Below, piece after piece: positions 54,012 to 64,000 of a stretch of 64,000 bases of DNA. The first letter of the stretch is position 1, and each line of letters opens with the position of its first letter. A program made the translations under genes and the position numbers. The notes under the pieces are model-generated. The model saw only the letters and a program-made list of their open reading frames with translations, did not search any database and was not told the origin of the DNA. Source of the stretch: Terricaulis silvestris. Its GTDB lineage: Bacteria > Pseudomonadota > Alphaproteobacteria > Caulobacterales > Aquidulcibacteraceae. Where the stretch lies: positions 3,684,501-3,748,500 of the forward strand of contig NZ_CP047045.1 of the NCBI RefSeq assembly GCF_009792355.1, read 5' to 3'.

Positions 54012-54401
54012 TTACGAACCGCGGTTCGATGCTTCCGCCGCGCATGTTTCCAAGCTCGGCGCCGGCTCGCTTGGCCGCCGTGCGCTCGGATGCGCTTCCG
54101 CGAGCCGCATAGCGTTGCGCTGATCGGCGACGAACAACAGCAACAGCGCGCAATTCTCAAGACGGTACGTCAGCGCCGTGCCCGCACCCTCGTGGCGCTC
54201 GATATCGGGTGCGCCAAGCAAGCGGACCACATCCGCTTGGGTTGCAGCGTTATCGCGCCCCGCGGTCGCAAGCATCTGCCCAACACGCGACGACGCCGGC
54301 GCCGAAGCGGTTGGCGTGGGGGTCGCGGTCGGCGCTGTTGCCGTCGTTGTTTCGCACGCGGCGAGCAGGGCAAGGGCGACGAGCGGAATGATGAATCGCA
54401 T
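54012..54401 (-). CDS. Small lipoprotein, unknown function
   Basis: 129 aa. Signal peptide with lipobox LLAAC and C16 as lipidated residue, a threonine/alanine/proline-rich linker (about 17-38), and a folded region with ATQADVVRLLGAPDIERHEGAGTALTYRLENCALLLLFV. That pattern resembles SmpA/OmlA (BamE-like) domains, a tentative reading. It is 1 nt before the ATP-grasp gene, so co-transcribed. Confidence 0.7.
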   Translation of the reverse strand: MRFIIPLVALALLAACETTTATAPTATPTPTASAPASSRVGQMLATAGRDNAATQADVVRLLGAPDIERHEGAGTALTYRLENCALLLLFVADQRNAMRLAEAHPSARRPSEPAPSLETCAAEASNRGS

Positions 54402-54493
54402 GGCGCGACAATGCCGCTCAAAACCCGACACCGCAATGCTTGCCAGACCAACCGCCACGCGCTTAAACGCCTCAACCCCCACAGGATTCCGTA

Positions 54494-55492
54494 ATGTCCA
54501 ATTCGAGCTACGACGTCGTCGCCGTCGGCAATGCCATCATCGACATTCAGCAACAGGTCTCCGAGACATTCCTGGTTGAAGAAGGCATCACCAAGGATGC
54601 GATGACTTTGATCGACGAGCCGCGCGCCGATCACCTCACGGCGCGGCTCACGTCGGCCACGCCAGCCGCGGGCGGGTCTGCCGCGAACACGGTGACAGGC
54701 GTTTCAAGCTTCGGCGGCCGCGCGGGGTATATCGGCAAAGTCGCTGACGACGAACTCGGCGCACGATTCACGCAAGAGTTCCGCGCCGCGGGCGTGAGGT
54801 TCAACACGCCGCCGCGGTCCGCTCCGCCAGGCACGGCGCGATCGCTGATCGTGATCACGCCAGACGGCCACCGGTCGATGAACACGTATCTCGGCGCATC
54901 CACCTTGCTATCGCCGGAAGACATCGACGCCGATCTCATCGGCGCCGGTGAGACGCTGTTTCTTGAAGGCTATCTATTCGACCGCGACGAAGCAAAGGCG
55001 GCTTTCGTTCATGCCGCGGAGATCGCGCGTACTGCAAAGCGTAAAGTTGCGCTCACCTTGTCCGATAAATTCTGCGTCGACAGGCACCGCGATAGCTTTC
55101 GCCATTTGGTTTCCGGACACGTCGACATTCTGTTCGCGAATGAATCGGAGATCCTTTCGCTGTACGAAAGCGACGACCTCGGCGTGGCCATGGCGGCCGC
55201 GCGCAGGGATTGCCCGGTGGTCGCTGTCACGCGCGGGGCGTCCGGATCGTTGATCGCGGCGCGCGGGGCCACGGTCGAGGTAAAGGCTTTCCCGGTGGAC
55301 CAAGTGGTCGATTCCACCGGCGCCGGCGATCTCTACGCTGCCGGGTTCCTGTTCGGTTTCGCACAGGAGCGGCCATTGGCCGAGTGCGGCAGTTTCGCTT
55401 CATTGGCAGCTGCGGAAGTAATCTCGCATATGGGGCCGCGCCCGGAGCAAAATCTCCGCGCGCTCGCGCTGAAGCACGGCTTTCGCGTTTAG
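54494..55492 (+). CDS. PfkB-family sugar/nucleoside kinase (adenosine-kinase-like)
   Basis: 332 aa. Ribokinase fold: GNAIIDI and AGGSAANT in the N-terminal half, and the catalytic motif STGAGD (274-279, D279 as base). Alphaproteobacterial members are annotated as adenosine or sugar kinases; the substrate cannot be fixed from sequence. The gene is divergent from the lipoprotein gene. Its stop shares TTAG with convergent hslU. Confidence 0.88.
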   Translation: MSNSSYDVVAVGNAIIDIQQQVSETFLVEEGITKDAMTLIDEPRADHLTARLTSATPAAGGSAANTVTGVSSFGGRAGYIGKVADDELGARFTQEFRAAGVRFNTPPRSAPPGTARSLIVITPDGHRSMNTYLGASTLLSPEDIDADLIGAGETLFLEGYLFDRDEAKAAFVHAAEIARTAKRKVALTLSDKFCVDRHRDSFRHLVSGHVDILFANESEILSLYESDDLGVAMAAARRDCPVVAVTRGASGSLIAARGATVEVKAFPVDQVVDSTGAGDLYAAGFLFGFAQERPLAECGSFASLAAAEVISHMGPRPEQNLRALALKHGFRV

Positions 55493-56847
55493 AGAATAAA
55501 CCGCGACAGATCAGCGTTCTTGGCGAGATCGCCAACGTGTATGCGCACGTACTCAGCGTCAACGTGCACGGTTTCGCCGTTGCGGTCCGGCGCAGTGAAG
55601 CTGATGTCGTCGAGCAGCCGTTCCATCACGGTTTGCAGCCGGCGCGCGCCGATATTCTCGACGGCGGCGTTCACGTCCGCCGCTGTCGCCGCGATCGCCG
55701 CCACGGCTTCATCGGTAATGTCGAGCGTCACGCCCTCAGTTAGCATTAATGCTTTGTACTGCTTGACCAGGCTCGCTTCCGGCTCGGTCAGAATGCGGCG
55801 GAAATCCTCCCGCGTAAGCGCTTTCAACTCCACACGAATCGGCAAGCGGCCTTGCAATTCCGGCAGTAAATCCGACGGCTTGGCGACATGGAAAGCGCCC
55901 GAAGCGATGAACAGGATGTGGTCCGTCTTCACCGGACCATGCTTGGTGCTGACGATGGTGCCTTCGATCAACGGCAGCAGATCGCGCTGCACGCCCTCGC
56001 GGCTGACATCCCCGCCGCCCACCCGTTCGGAACGCGATGCGATCTTGTCCAGCTCATCCAGAAACACGATACCGTCTTCGGCCGTCACGCGGAGCGCTTC
56101 CTTCACCAGCGCGTCCTGATCGACCAGCTTGTCGCTCTCTTCGCGGATCAGCGGCTCGTAAGCCTCATCCACGGTCATGCGCACGCGCTTCGTCCGCCGG
56201 CCGAACGCCTTGCCGAAAATGTCGCCAATATTGACCATACCCACGCCGGGTTGGCCGGGAATATCGATGGCGCCGAGCGGCGAACCCATGTCCTCGACAT
56301 CAATCTCGACCGCCGATTGGCCAAGCTCGCTGTTGCGCAGCTTCTTGCGAAACGACTCCCGCGTCGCCGCCGACGAGCCCTGCCCCACCAGGGCATCCAG
56401 TACGCGCTCTTCGGCCGCCGCTTCGGCGCGCGCGCGCACTTCGCGGCGGCGCGTCTCGCGCACCATGTTTAGTGCGACTTCAACGAGATCGCGGATGATT
56501 TGCTCGACGTCGCGGCCGACATAGCCGACCTCGGTGAACTTGGTGGCTTCCACCTTCAGGAACGGGGCGTTCGCTAGTTTAGCCAGCCGCCGCGCGATTT
56601 CGGTTTTGCCGACGCCCGTTGGCCCGATCATCAAGATGTTCTTCGGCGTCACTTCCTCGCGCAGATCCTCCGGCACTTGCTTGCGTCGCCAGCGATTGCG
56701 CAGCGCAATGGCGACGGCGCGCTTGGCGTCGTGCTGGCCGACAATGTAGCGATCGAGTTCCGAGACGATTTCGCGCGGCGAGAAATGGGTCAATGGGCCC
56801 TGACTTAACGGGCCGGATGGCGCGCGTGAAGGGCGGCGCACGGTCAC
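55489..56847 (-). CDS. hslU: HslU ATPase subunit of the HslVU protease
   Basis: 452 aa. AAA+ unfoldase that feeds substrates to HslV. Walker A GPTGVGKT, pore-loop-type [14 protein letters not shown] and Walker [12 protein letters not shown] are present, followed by the C-terminal domain ending in RFIL, the tail that docks into HslV. The frame continues to 56895; I chose GTG 56847, which overlaps the hslV stop as GTGA. A second GTG two codons later is possible. Confidence 0.96.
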   Translation of the reverse strand: MTVRRPSRAPSGPLSQGPLTHFSPREIVSELDRYIVGQHDAKRAVAIALRNRWRRKQVPEDLREEVTPKNILMIGPTGVGKTEIARRLAKLANAPFLKVEATKFTEVGYVGRDVEQIIRDLVEVALNMVRETRRREVRARAEAAAEERVLDALVGQGSSAATRESFRKKLRNSELGQSAVEIDVEDMGSPLGAIDIPGQPGVGMVNIGDIFGKAFGRRTKRVRMTVDEAYEPLIREESDKLVDQDALVKEALRVTAEDGIVFLDELDKIASRSERVGGGDVSREGVQRDLLPLIEGTIVSTKHGPVKTDHILFIASGAFHVAKPSDLLPELQGRLPIRVELKALTREDFRRILTEPEASLVKQYKALMLTEGVTLDITDEAVAAIAATAADVNAAVENIGARRLQTVMERLLDDISFTAPDRNGETVHVDAEYVRIHVGDLAKNADLSRFIL

Positions 56848-57392
56848 GTTTCGGACAACGTTTCCACGGTCAGATTGCCGTTGGTGTAGACGCAAATATC
56901 GGCTGCAATAGCCATGGATTTGCGCGCGATGGCTTCGGCGTCGTCCATGTGGTCGTAAAGCGCGCGCGCCGCAGCCAGCGCGTAATTGCCGCCGGAGCCG
57001 ACCGCAATCACTTTGTGCTCAGGATCAAGCACATCGCCGGCGCCGGTGATGAGAAACGTCTCCCGCGCGTCCGCCACGATCAGCATCGCATCAAGACGCC
57101 GGAGCGCGCGATCCGTGCGCCAGTCCTTCGCCAGCTCAACGCAAGCGCGCGCAAGCTGACTGGGAAACCGTTCCAGCTTCTGCTCGAGCCGTTCGAATAG
57201 GGCGAATGCATCGGCCGTGGCGCCGGCAAATCCCGAGATCACGGCGCCGTTCGCCAGTGGGCGCACCTTGCGCGCATTGCCTTTTAGAATGGTCGGTCCC
57301 GCCGAGACTTGCCCGTCTCCGGCGATCACGACCTTGCCGCCCTTGCGCACGCACAGGATCGTCGTGCCATGCCAATTTTGTTGTTCGCTCAT
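56844..57392 (-). CDS. hslV: HslV peptidase subunit of the HslVU protease
   Basis: 182 aa. N-terminal nucleophile hydrolase: after a 9-residue propeptide ending HG, the mature protein begins at T10 ([21 protein letters not shown]). The MLIVAD and [14 protein letters not shown] segments are conserved. ATG 57392 gives this propeptide; the upstream frame is arginine-rich junk. Lies 31 nt after the EAL gene and overlaps hslU by 4 nt. Confidence 0.96.
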   Translation of the reverse strand: MSEQQNWHGTTILCVRKGGKVVIAGDGQVSAGPTILKGNARKVRPLANGAVISGFAGATADAFALFERLEQKLERFPSQLARACVELAKDWRTDRALRRLDAMLIVADARETFLITGAGDVLDPEHKVIAVGSGGNYALAAARALYDHMDDAEAIARKSMAIAADICVYTNGNLTVETLSET

Positions 57393-57423
57393 GCCGCTGA
57401 TGTGGCGGACGGACCCGCCGCAA

Positions 57424-59532
57424 TCAAGCCGCGTCTTCGGCTTCGATCTCTTCGCCGGCCTGGCGGCGCAGCATTTCGCCGAACTCGGGCGCCGACACGG
57501 CCGCGCCAAAGAGGAAGCCCTGCACCCAATGGCAGCCGCGCGCCGCGACGAAGTCCACGTCTTCGCGCCGCTCCACGCCTTCAGCCACGACTTCCATGTT
57601 GAGCGTGCGCGCCAGCGCCAAGATCATCTCGACGATTGCCGCGGACTGTGGATCGCCGCGCTCCAACGCGCGAATGAATTGCTGATCGATCTTGATCACA
57701 TCGAACGGCAGCTTCGACAACGCGGCCAAGCTCGAATGCCCGCAGCCGAAATCATCGATCGCCAACCGGACACCCGCTTCCTTCAGCGGGCGGATCACGT
57801 GTAGCGCCCGATCGGGATCTTCCATCACTACCGACTCGGTGATTTCCAATTCGAGTTGCGAGGGCGCGAGGCCGGCGTGCTGGACGATGCGCAGTACCTG
57901 ATCGGCGAACTTGTCGCCTCGGAACTGCAGCGCCGAGACGTTCACCGCGACATTCGTCGGCCGCCCTGCTCGCGCCCAGGACGCCGCCTTCCAGCACGCT
58001 TCGCGCATGATGGCGTCCGACAAGGCGCCGATCAGCCCGCTCTCTTCGGCGACCGGAATGAAGCGACCGGGGCTGATGATGGTACGGTCTGGACGGATCC
58101 AACGCGCCAGGGCTTCGCACGCTTCGATCCTGCCGGTCGCCAAATTGATCTTGGGCTGGAAGTAGGCGCGAAACTCGTTGCGCTCCAATGCGCCGCGCAT
58201 TTCGCGCTCGAGGGTGATGCGGGCGACAGCTTCGCGGTCGAGAGAGGGCGTGAACACTTTGAGCCGCGCAGGCGCGGTCTGTGCTGCGCCCAAGGCCATG
58301 CGTGCGTGGCGGATCACCGAGTCCGCGTCGCGTCCATCGCGCGGCGCCATTGCCACACCGCAACATGCGCCCAGCGTCAGCTTGTGGCCGCGCCAATCGA
58401 AGGCTTGGTTAAGCGCGGCGTTCAAATGCTGTGCAAAGCGCGCGGCGTCGGCCTGCGACGCAACCCCAGGGGCGAACACCGCGAACTCCGCGACGCCGAT
58501 CCGCGCTACGGTTGCGCCGCGTTCGGTCGCAGCACACAAGCGAATGGTGCGATCGACCGTGCGCACAGAAGCGGTCAGGCGTTCAGCCACAACGCGCAAG
58601 AACTCGCGCGCCGTGAGGTTGTCCAAGGTTTGCATCAAGCGCGGCAGCCGTTGCAGCTCGAACACCGCAACAACACCAGTTTCCGGCTTTTCGGCCGTCT
58701 GCAGGATGAAGTGATCGATTTCACGCACAAACCGATCCTGGTTCGGCAACCGTGTCACCGGATCGACGAACGCGATTTCCTGGATTTGCCGCATCGACGC
58801 GTCGAGGCGGCTCGTCATACTGTTGAAGGCGTTTGCCAGGGTCTCGAACTCATCGCCGGTGCGCAAGTCGATCGGCGCCGCTTCTCCCCGCTCAGCGACG
58901 CCTTCAGCAAACCGTGCGAGTTCGTCCAACGGCGCGATGGCGCGGCGAACGAGGTAGGCCGTCAACGGAATCGCGGCGAGGCCGATGCAGGCGATGATCA
59001 GCAAGAACGGCGCAAGCGCCGAGAAGGCGGCAAACCGGTAAGCACTGCCATCCCACATGATGAGCGCGACACCGACGAAGTGTCCGTCGCGCACAATGGG
59101 TGCGCCCAAGGCCAAGCCGTCGTCTCGACTGCGCTGGAATTGGAACGTTTGCGTTTGCAGCACGCTCGCCGCCACGGATTCGATCACCAGTGCGTCCGGC
59201 ATCGCGCCGCCGCTTTCCATGATCACCGCGCCCGATGCGTCGCGCACCGAGAGCCGGCGTACATCCGCGCGCTCGGCGGTTTGCGTGATCATGGCCCGCA
59301 TCGTGGCCATGTCCCCTTCGGCCATCATCTCGCCGGTTATCGTGGCCATGTGCATGGCGAGCGCGCGCGTAGTTTGGAGCTGCTGGCGCTCGCTTTCGCG
59401 CTGCGCGCCGAACAGCAGCGTCGCCGCCGACACAGCCGCTGTCACGGCGAGCAACAAGCTGGTGAACAGCACCGCGCGCGCAGCCAGCCCCTTGGGGCGG
59501 CGCAGCGAAGCGAGGCTCTTAATCGGCCGCAT
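57424..59532 (-). CDS. Membrane GGDEF-EAL protein, probable c-di-GMP phosphodiesterase
   Basis: 702 aa. Two transmembrane segments flank a periplasmic sensor part (about 20-195), then HAMP (about 205-260), a GGDEF domain and an EAL domain. The GGDEF signature is replaced by GVAEF, so cyclase activity is unlikely. The EAL domain has [24 protein letters not shown] and EGVE residues expected for hydrolysis. ATG 59532 has GGAG 5-6 nt upstream. A TTGACA at 59644-59649 on the minus strand could be a -35, but no -10 is clear. Confidence 0.92.
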   Translation of the reverse strand: MRPIKSLASLRRPKGLAARAVLFTSLLLAVTAAVSAATLLFGAQRESERQQLQTTRALAMHMATITGEMMAEGDMATMRAMITQTAERADVRRLSVRDASGAVIMESGGAMPDALVIESVAASVLQTQTFQFQRSRDDGLALGAPIVRDGHFVGVALIMWDGSAYRFAAFSALAPFLLIIACIGLAAIPLTAYLVRRAIAPLDELARFAEGVAERGEAAPIDLRTGDEFETLANAFNSMTSRLDASMRQIQEIAFVDPVTRLPNQDRFVREIDHFILQTAEKPETGVVAVFELQRLPRLMQTLDNLTAREFLRVVAERLTASVRTVDRTIRLCAATERGATVARIGVAEFAVFAPGVASQADAARFAQHLNAALNQAFDWRGHKLTLGACCGVAMAPRDGRDADSVIRHARMALGAAQTAPARLKVFTPSLDREAVARITLEREMRGALERNEFRAYFQPKINLATGRIEACEALARWIRPDRTIISPGRFIPVAEESGLIGALSDAIMREACWKAASWARAGRPTNVAVNVSALQFRGDKFADQVLRIVQHAGLAPSQLELEITESVVMEDPDRALHVIRPLKEAGVRLAIDDFGCGHSSLAALSKLPFDVIKIDQQFIRALERGDPQSAAIVEMILALARTLNMEVVAEGVERREDVDFVAARGCHWVQGFLFGAAVSAPEFGEMLRRQAGEEIEAEDAA

Positions 59533-59679
59533 GACGTCTCCAGAGAGCGCGCATAAGCGCGCACGCGCGTGGGACATTTGCGGCGATTTGGTTAGGGCGG
59601 GCTGAATAACGCTCTGTTTTCAGCGCGTTTTTTGGAAAGACTCTGTCAACCACGTTTAAGCAAGCATTGCGAAAAGCGG

Positions 59680-60189
59680 TCAATCCCGCGGACGCTTCAG
59701 GAAAACGTAGTACGCGCCAGTGCCGCCATGGCTGCGATGCGCTTGCGCGAAGCCGCTCACGAGCGCACGCAAATCACTATCCGCCAGCCACTCCGGCAAG
59801 GCCCGCTTCAGCACCCCCTCCCCACCGCGACCAGCGCCCGTAATCACGATGACGGTGCGCTCGCCCCGCTTTGCCGCCCCGTGCAAAAAGCGGCCAAGCG
59901 CAGCACGACCGCTGTCTTGCGTATGGCCATGCAGGTCCAGTGAAGCACCGATATCCAGCTTGCCGCGACGCACGCGCTTTTCGCCGGCGCGGTTTGCCGG
60001 CGGTGTGGCAACAGGGCATTTGACGACTGGCGTTTGTGGCCGCGGCGTCGGCGATGCACGCGCCGGTCGCTCGCGCGCGACATCCCGCGCGGGCTCCGGC
60101 GACAGCTTCTTGCGCGTCTTTACGTGTGACGCCACGCGACGCCACAGAGCTTTTTCTTCGTCAGTGAGATCGCGGCCGCGCTTGCTCAC
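59680..60189 (-). CDS. Smr-domain protein
   Basis: 169 aa. A basic, proline-rich N-terminal half is followed by an Smr domain (about 85-165, LDLHGHTQDSGRAALGRFL and VIVITGAGRGGEGVLKRALPEWL). Smr domains act as nucleases or nucleic-acid binders, here probably RNA-linked. GTG 60189 overlaps the Tim44-like stop as GTGA, which fixes the start; the open frame goes to 60255. Confidence 0.9.
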   Translation of the reverse strand: MSKRGRDLTDEEKALWRRVASHVKTRKKLSPEPARDVARERPARASPTPRPQTPVVKCPVATPPANRAGEKRVRRGKLDIGASLDLHGHTQDSGRAALGRFLHGAAKRGERTVIVITGAGRGGEGVLKRALPEWLADSDLRALVSGFAQAHRSHGGTGAYYVFLKRPRD

Positions 60190-60785
60190 GCAGCGGTGAC
60201 ACGCGCCAAACGCCAGTTCGGATCGGGCGAACGCACATCGCGCTCGAACGTCCACTTTTCGCGCGCATCGCGCACGCCATGGGCGCCCTCGGCCAATTCC
60301 GCTTCGAACTTCACGGTCACGCGCGCGATATCGCCTTGCAGAGCCGCGTCGGCGATCTCGCCGCTCTTCAAGCGCACCAGCTCGGGTCCAAGCTCGCCCT
60401 TCTCTTCACGGGCAGTGATCGCCGCCACGTAAGACTCATACACACGCGGCGTAAGCAGATCGCGCAGCGCGTCTTTGTCGCCCTTGGCGAAAGCGTTGAC
60501 GATAAGTTCATAAGCGCCACGCGCGCCCGAGACGAAGTACTCGGCGTCGAAGCTCGGGTCGGCGCGGACGATCGCCATCAAACCATCCGCTGCGGCCCCA
60601 CCTTGCAGTGCGGCGGGAAACGGCGTTGGCGCTGCGACATCAGGCGCCAATCCGGCCTGCGCGGGGGCCGGGCGCGGCTCTGGGCGCTCAGCGCCAGTGC
60701 GGCGGCCAAGCGTGGTGTAGAGCCGGAACAGAACGAAACCGGCGACGAACGCCAGCACCAGAATCTCGATCGTGCCCTGATCCAA
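60186..60785 (-). CDS. Tim44-like domain protein (TimA)
   Basis: 199 aa. A single N-terminal transmembrane segment (EILVLAFVAGFVLFRLY) is followed by a Pro/Ala linker and a C-terminal Tim44-like domain (about 85-197). The alphaproteobacterial homologue of mitochondrial Tim44, membrane-anchored and of unclear role in envelope biogenesis. It starts with TTG at 60785, preceded by GGGAG with ideal spacing; no ATG or GTG is available. It is divergent from secB, a conserved arrangement in Caulobacterales. Confidence 0.87.
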   Translation of the reverse strand: MDQGTIEILVLAFVAGFVLFRLYTTLGRRTGAERPEPRPAPAQAGLAPDVAAPTPFPAALQGGAAADGLMAIVRADPSFDAEYFVSGARGAYELIVNAFAKGDKDALRDLLTPRVYESYVAAITAREEKGELGPELVRLKSGEIADAALQGDIARVTVKFEAELAEGAHGVRDAREKWTFERDVRSPDPNWRLARVTAA

Positions 60786-60940
60786 CGAACTGCTCCCGAG
60801 CGCCCCAAACCGACGGGGTTAGCACATACCCACATAAGATAGTGCCAACAGGCGCCCTCCGCCAGCTTGGTTGCGTTGGCGCCGGACCCGCAGCATGGTA
60901 GCGGGCCTCCCCCCGGCCATTTTCAAACACGAGTTGGCGC

Positions 60941-61450
60941 ATGAACCAGCACGCCGCCACGCCTGAAGGCGCCCCTGTACCAGCGGATTCCCCGCATCTG
61001 AGAGTTCTCACACAGTACGTGAAGGAACTGTCATTCCGTAATCCTGCAGCCGCCGTGGCGCAGGCCTACGATGTGCAGCCCACCATCGACATGGGCGTCG
61101 AAGTAAAGTCGCGGTCGATGGGCGAGCGCAGCGACGCCTTCGAGGTCGATCTCTGCGTCAATGTCACTGCGCGGCGAAGCGACGAGACGATGTTCTCGGT
61201 GAACTTGGTTTATTCCGGCGTCTTCCAATTCATGAACGTGCGCCAAGAAGACATCGAGCCGTTGATCTGGGTCGAGTGCCCGCGCCTGTTGTTTCCATTT
61301 GCGCGCCAGATCTTGGCTGAGATCACGCGCGAGGGCGGCTACCCGCCGCTGCTGATCAACCCGATCGACTTCACGCCGCTCTACTGGGCCGAGCTACGCG
61401 AACGCCAAGAACGGGGCGCGGAGCCGCTCGCAAAGCAAGCCGGCTTCTAG
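60941..61450 (+). CDS. secB: Protein-export chaperone SecB
   Basis: 169-aa tetrameric chaperone that keeps precursors unfolded for SecA. The N-terminal LRVLTQYVKELSFRNP, SVNLVYSGVFQF and LFPFARQILAEITREGGYPPLLINPIDF are family-typical. Transcribed toward dnaQ; the stops share CTAG. The 155-nt upstream region holds both this promoter and that of the divergent Tim44-like gene; I see no clear boxes. Confidence 0.97.
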   Translation: MNQHAATPEGAPVPADSPHLRVLTQYVKELSFRNPAAAVAQAYDVQPTIDMGVEVKSRSMGERSDAFEVDLCVNVTARRSDETMFSVNLVYSGVFQFMNVRQEDIEPLIWVECPRLLFPFARQILAEITREGGYPPLLINPIDFTPLYWAELRERQERGAEPLAKQAGF

Positions 61451-62187
61451 CTTCCGGTTTTCAGCCAGAGCGCGTTGGGGCCGAGCGTCGCGATGAACGC
61501 TTCGTGCGCCGCCATCTCTTCAGTGTTCATGCGTGACGCAAGCGGCGCCGTGCGCGGTTCGCGACGCATGAACTGCACCGGCCGCGCTGATTCCGCGCTC
61601 TCGATCGGAACTTCCGCCTCGAACACAAGCCGCTGTTCGCGGCCGCCTCTGAGCTGAAGATATACTTCTGCCAGAATGCGCGCGTCGATCAGAGCGCCGT
61701 GGCCCCCCGCCCCTTTGCGCGCGGCAAGGTCGAAGCCGTAGCGATCAAGCTGATAACGCCTTGCCAACGCATCGAGCGAGCAGGACGCGCCGGGAAATTT
61801 CTTGCGTGCGATCTGAAGCGTGTCGATGAAGCGATCCGACGGCGCCTCCGTGCGGCCGAGCCGGCGTAGCTCTGCGTTGATGAAGCCTTGATCGAACGCG
61901 GCGTTGTGCGCGACCAGCGGAGAGTCCCCGACGAACTCAAGGAACAAGTCCGCGACTTCCGCGAATTTGGAGTGCTGCAGCAGAAAATCGCGCGTGAGGC
62001 CATGCACGCGCACGACCTCTTCCGGCACGCTGCGCTCGGGGTTGAGATAGACGTGAAACTCACGGCCGGTGCGTTCGAGATTGACGATCTCGACGCATCC
62101 GATCTCGACGATGCGGTCGCGGAATTCCGCTTCCGCGTGGTCCGGGAAGACACCCGTTGTTTCCGTATCGAACACGATTTCGCGCAT
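61447..62187 (-). CDS. dnaQ: DNA polymerase III epsilon subunit (proofreading exonuclease)
   Basis: 246 aa. 3'-5' exonuclease of the replicative polymerase. DEDDh residues: D7 and E9 in FDTETTG, D99 in HNAAFDQGF, H163 and D168 in GGHGALIDA. The C-terminal part is the alpha-binding tail. Lies 9 nt downstream of coaE, giving the classic aroE-coaE-dnaQ string. Confidence 0.97.
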   Translation of the reverse strand: MREIVFDTETTGVFPDHAEAEFRDRIVEIGCVEIVNLERTGREFHVYLNPERSVPEEVVRVHGLTRDFLLQHSKFAEVADLFLEFVGDSPLVAHNAAFDQGFINAELRRLGRTEAPSDRFIDTLQIARKKFPGASCSLDALARRYQLDRYGFDLAARKGAGGHGALIDARILAEVYLQLRGGREQRLVFEAEVPIESAESARPVQFMRREPRTAPLASRMNTEEMAAHEAFIATLGPNALWLKTGS

Positions 62188-62196
62188 GAATCCGGG

Positions 62197-62790
62197 CTAT
62201 TCCTGTTCGCGCAGCGCGTCCAGTACGGCTCTGACTTGCGCCCGAGTCGCGTCAAGTTCGCCGCTGGTATCGATCACGAAATCCGCCCGGGCGCGCTTTT
62301 CGGCGTCGGGCAGCTGGCGAGCTAGCAGCGCTTCAAACTTCTCCTCCGTCATACCTGGTCGCGACAGAACACGCGTGCGCTGCACTTCCGCCGGCGCCGA
62401 CACGACGACAATCTTGTCCACCAGCGCCGAGCCGCCGCTTTCGAACAGGAGTGGAATGTCCAGCACAACGGCGCTGACGCCAGCGTCTCGATTGGCTTGC
62501 AGGAACTCTGCCTGGGCTTGCCGGACGAGCGGATGCACGATGCGTTCAAGCCGTGCGATGGCTTCGTCATTGTTCACGACTTGCGCGGAGAGCAGCGCGC
62601 GGTCGACGGCGCCATCGCGCACCACGCCGGGAAACGCTTCTCTTACCGGGGCCACTGCCGCGCCGCCGGGGGCGTAGAGTGCATGCACCGCGTCGTCGGA
62701 GTTGAACGCCGGCGCGCCCTGCTCGGCGAACATCGCGGCCACGGTCGACTTACCCATGCCGATCGAACCGGTGAGACCAATAACGATCAT
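62197..62790 (-). CDS. coaE: Dephospho-CoA kinase
   Basis: 197 aa. Last step of coenzyme A synthesis. P-loop [13 protein letters not shown] at the N-terminus, and the LID-type segment [22 protein letters not shown] near the end. ATG 62790 overlaps the aroE stop as ATGA; the frame extends 20 codons upstream without similarity. Confidence 0.96.
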   Translation of the reverse strand: MIVIGLTGSIGMGKSTVAAMFAEQGAPAFNSDDAVHALYAPGGAAVAPVREAFPGVVRDGAVDRALLSAQVVNNDEAIARLERIVHPLVRQAQAEFLQANRDAGVSAVVLDIPLLFESGGSALVDKIVVVSAPAEVQRTRVLSRPGMTEEKFEALLARQLPDAEKRARADFVIDTSGELDATRAQVRAVLDALREQE

Positions 62791-63608
62791 TTCAGCGCCG
62801 CGATCAAACGTTCGCGAGCCTTCGCCGTATCCGGCTTGATGCCGAACCACAGATCAAATGCGCGCGCGCCCTGATGGATCAACATCCCGAGACCGTCCAT
62901 CCCAAGCAGTCCCCGCGCACGCGCGGCGCGCAAGAACTCGGTTTCCAGCGGGCGATAGACGATATCGGCGGCGATCACCGTCGGCCGGCAATAGTCGAGC
63001 GGCCAAACCTGCTCGGGCTGACCGTCCATGCTCAGCGTCGTCGTTTGCACCACCAGATCCGCGGCGCCGAAGCCGCGCTCAAGATCATCCCAGCGCAACA
63101 CACGCCCGTTGCGGATCGCGCTGGCTGCCGTTTCCGCGCGTGCTGCGGTCCGGTTGGCGAAGTGGATGGTGACGACGTGCGGTGACAGCGCTTGGCCAAT
63201 TGCTTGCGCCGCACCGCCGGCGCCGAGCATCAGCACGCGTTGCACCCGTCCGCGCCAATCCGGGGCGGTTTCGCTCAGCGCGTCGAGAAAGCCCGCGCCA
63301 TCGGTGTTGAACGCCGAGACCGAGCCGTCCTCTTCCCAGCGCAACACGTTGGCGACTGCGCCTTCGCTGCGGTCAGCAGCCGCGGCAGCCGCTTCCTTGT
63401 GCGGCACCGTGACGTTCAAGCCCGAGAAGCCTAAGCCTTTCATTGCGCGGATAGCGGCGGTGGGGTCGTCGCTCTTCAGTGGCAGCGCGACATAAACCGC
63501 GTCCAGACCGTGATCAGCGATCCAAGCATTGTGCATGATCGGCGACAAAGAATGGCCGACTGGATCGCCGATGATGCCGAAAACTTTGGTGGCGGCAGTG
63601 ATGCTCAT
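62787..63608 (-). CDS. aroE: Shikimate dehydrogenase
   Basis: 273 aa. Reduces 3-dehydroshikimate to shikimate with NADPH. The N-terminal [14 protein letters not shown] and NVTVPHKE (catalytic K71) and NTDG are conserved, and [11 protein letters not shown] is the nucleotide-binding loop. The start overlaps the maf stop as ATGA. Confidence 0.96.
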   Translation of the reverse strand: MSITAATKVFGIIGDPVGHSLSPIMHNAWIADHGLDAVYVALPLKSDDPTAAIRAMKGLGFSGLNVTVPHKEAAAAAADRSEGAVANVLRWEEDGSVSAFNTDGAGFLDALSETAPDWRGRVQRVLMLGAGGAAQAIGQALSPHVVTIHFANRTAARAETAASAIRNGRVLRWDDLERGFGAADLVVQTTTLSMDGQPEQVWPLDYCRPTVIAADIVYRPLETEFLRAARARGLLGMDGLGMLIHQGARAFDLWFGIKPDTAKARERLIAALK

Positions 63609-64000
63609 GCTTGCGCGATACCGTGTTCGCGCAGGAACGCCAGCAGCGGCAGCAGCGGTAAGCCGAGCACTGAAAAGTAGTCCCCGTCCACGCGCTCGAA
63701 CAATTGTGCGCCGAGACCTTCGAGCTGATAGGCGCCGACTGAATGCAACGTCGTGTCACCGGCGCGCGCGAGATAATCATCCAAGAAGGCATCCGAGAAC
63801 GCGCGCATCTTCAGCTTGGGCGTATCGACATGCCGCCAAATGATCGCGCCCTCGCGCGCCACCACGGCGGCCGTCAGCAATTCATGCGTCCGACCACGCA
63901 GCCGCAGCAAATGCTCGCGCGCTTCGGCAACGCTCTTCGGCTTGTCCAGCGTATCGCCTTCAATCGCCAGCATCTGATCGGCGCCGATGACGAACCCGTC
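63605..64000 (-). CDS. maf: Maf-like nucleotide pyrophosphatase, 5' end beyond the window
   Basis: Visible C-terminal 131 codons of a Maf/YceF/YhdE nucleoside triphosphate pyrophosphatase, which removes non-canonical nucleotides. The edge sequence reads DGFVIGADQM, the family's signature, so the gene continues right of the window. The downstream part (DTPKLKMRAFSDAFLDDYLA ... GAYQLEGLGAQLFERVDGDYFSVLGLPL) is typical. The maf-aroE-coaE-dnaQ order is the origin-proximal cluster of Caulobacter-type genomes. Confidence 0.94.
   Translation of the reverse strand, partial: DGFVIGADQMLAIEGDTLDKPKSVAEAREHLLRLRGRTHELLTAAVVAREGAIIWRHVDTPKLKMRAFSDAFLDDYLARAGDTTLHSVGAYQLEGLGAQLFERVDGDYFSVLGLPLLPLLAFLREHGIAQA

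Noticed and set aside
57856-59556. A 566-codon plus-strand open frame opposite the GGDEF-EAL gene
   Set aside because: It is the antisense shadow of a well-supported gene, has arginine/histidine-rich composition and no family signature. High GC makes long antisense frames common here; the same holds for the 441-codon frame opposite dnaK (47093-48418).

Overview
The window is chromosomal DNA of a GC-rich alphaproteobacterium. The gene content and order fit Caulobacterales or Hyphomonadaceae, which I infer from remembered synteny and not from a search. Pointers are the maf-aroE-coaE-dnaQ / secB / Tim44-like / smr block, hslVU, rph / hrcA-grpE, dnaK-dnaJ, and a metK / XRE / lnt / corC / ybeY / phoH / miaB / fur / rimI / nfu string. 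In Caulobacter-type genomes such blocks lie near the chromosomal origin. Genes are packed tightly: same-strand neighbours repeatedly overlap as ATGA or GTGA, and six convergent pairs share a 4-nt stop overlap (CTAG, CTAA or TTAG). I found no rRNA, tRNA or CRISPR array.

Layout. 1-15 kb: one long minus-strand run from glnD down to metK and a cut-off methyltransferase-like gene, covering nitrogen signalling, lipid II flipping, tRNA charging and modification, Fe-S delivery, iron/heme-type regulation, RNA and ribosome maturation and lipoprotein acylation. 15-25.7 kb: a small membrane protein, mutS, maeB, ampG, a hybrid histidine kinase and comM. 25.69-30.16 kb: a complete cargo-carrying transposon with 19-bp perfect terminal inverted repeats and an 8-bp target duplication. 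It holds an IS1-type DDE transposase, an XRE-ImmA/IrrE metallopeptidase with an unknown partner gene and a large palindrome at its promoter, a Cas2-like small protein, and several small unknown genes. It sits 33 bp upstream of comM.

30.2-39.5 kb: a BON lipoprotein, yraN, rsmI, a PBP-activator lipoprotein, hemW, rdgB, a DUF2975-XRE pair, dgkA, a lipoprotein, rph and the hrcA-grpE heat-shock operon. 39.5-46.2 kb is more accessory: a secreted protein made only of six PPC-like repeats, an aldo/keto reductase, a dienelactone hydrolase, an M48 peptidase and AlkB. 46.4-51 kb: dnaK, dnaJ, an L,D-transpeptidase and an Lpp-like alanine-zipper lipoprotein. 51-64 kb: dapB behind a structured leader, a DUF2244 protein, nth, an ATP-grasp protein, a PfkB kinase, hslUV, an EAL protein with a degenerate GGDEF domain, smr, a Tim44-like gene, secB, dnaQ, coaE, aroE and a maf gene cut by the window edge.

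How it fits together: most genes are housekeeping (proteostasis, DNA repair, cell wall, cofactors). The cargo transposon is the clearest recent acquisition and the best candidate for a little-described system. Three structured untranslated regions (before trpS, before dapB, and across the transposon operon promoter) deserve experimental attention.
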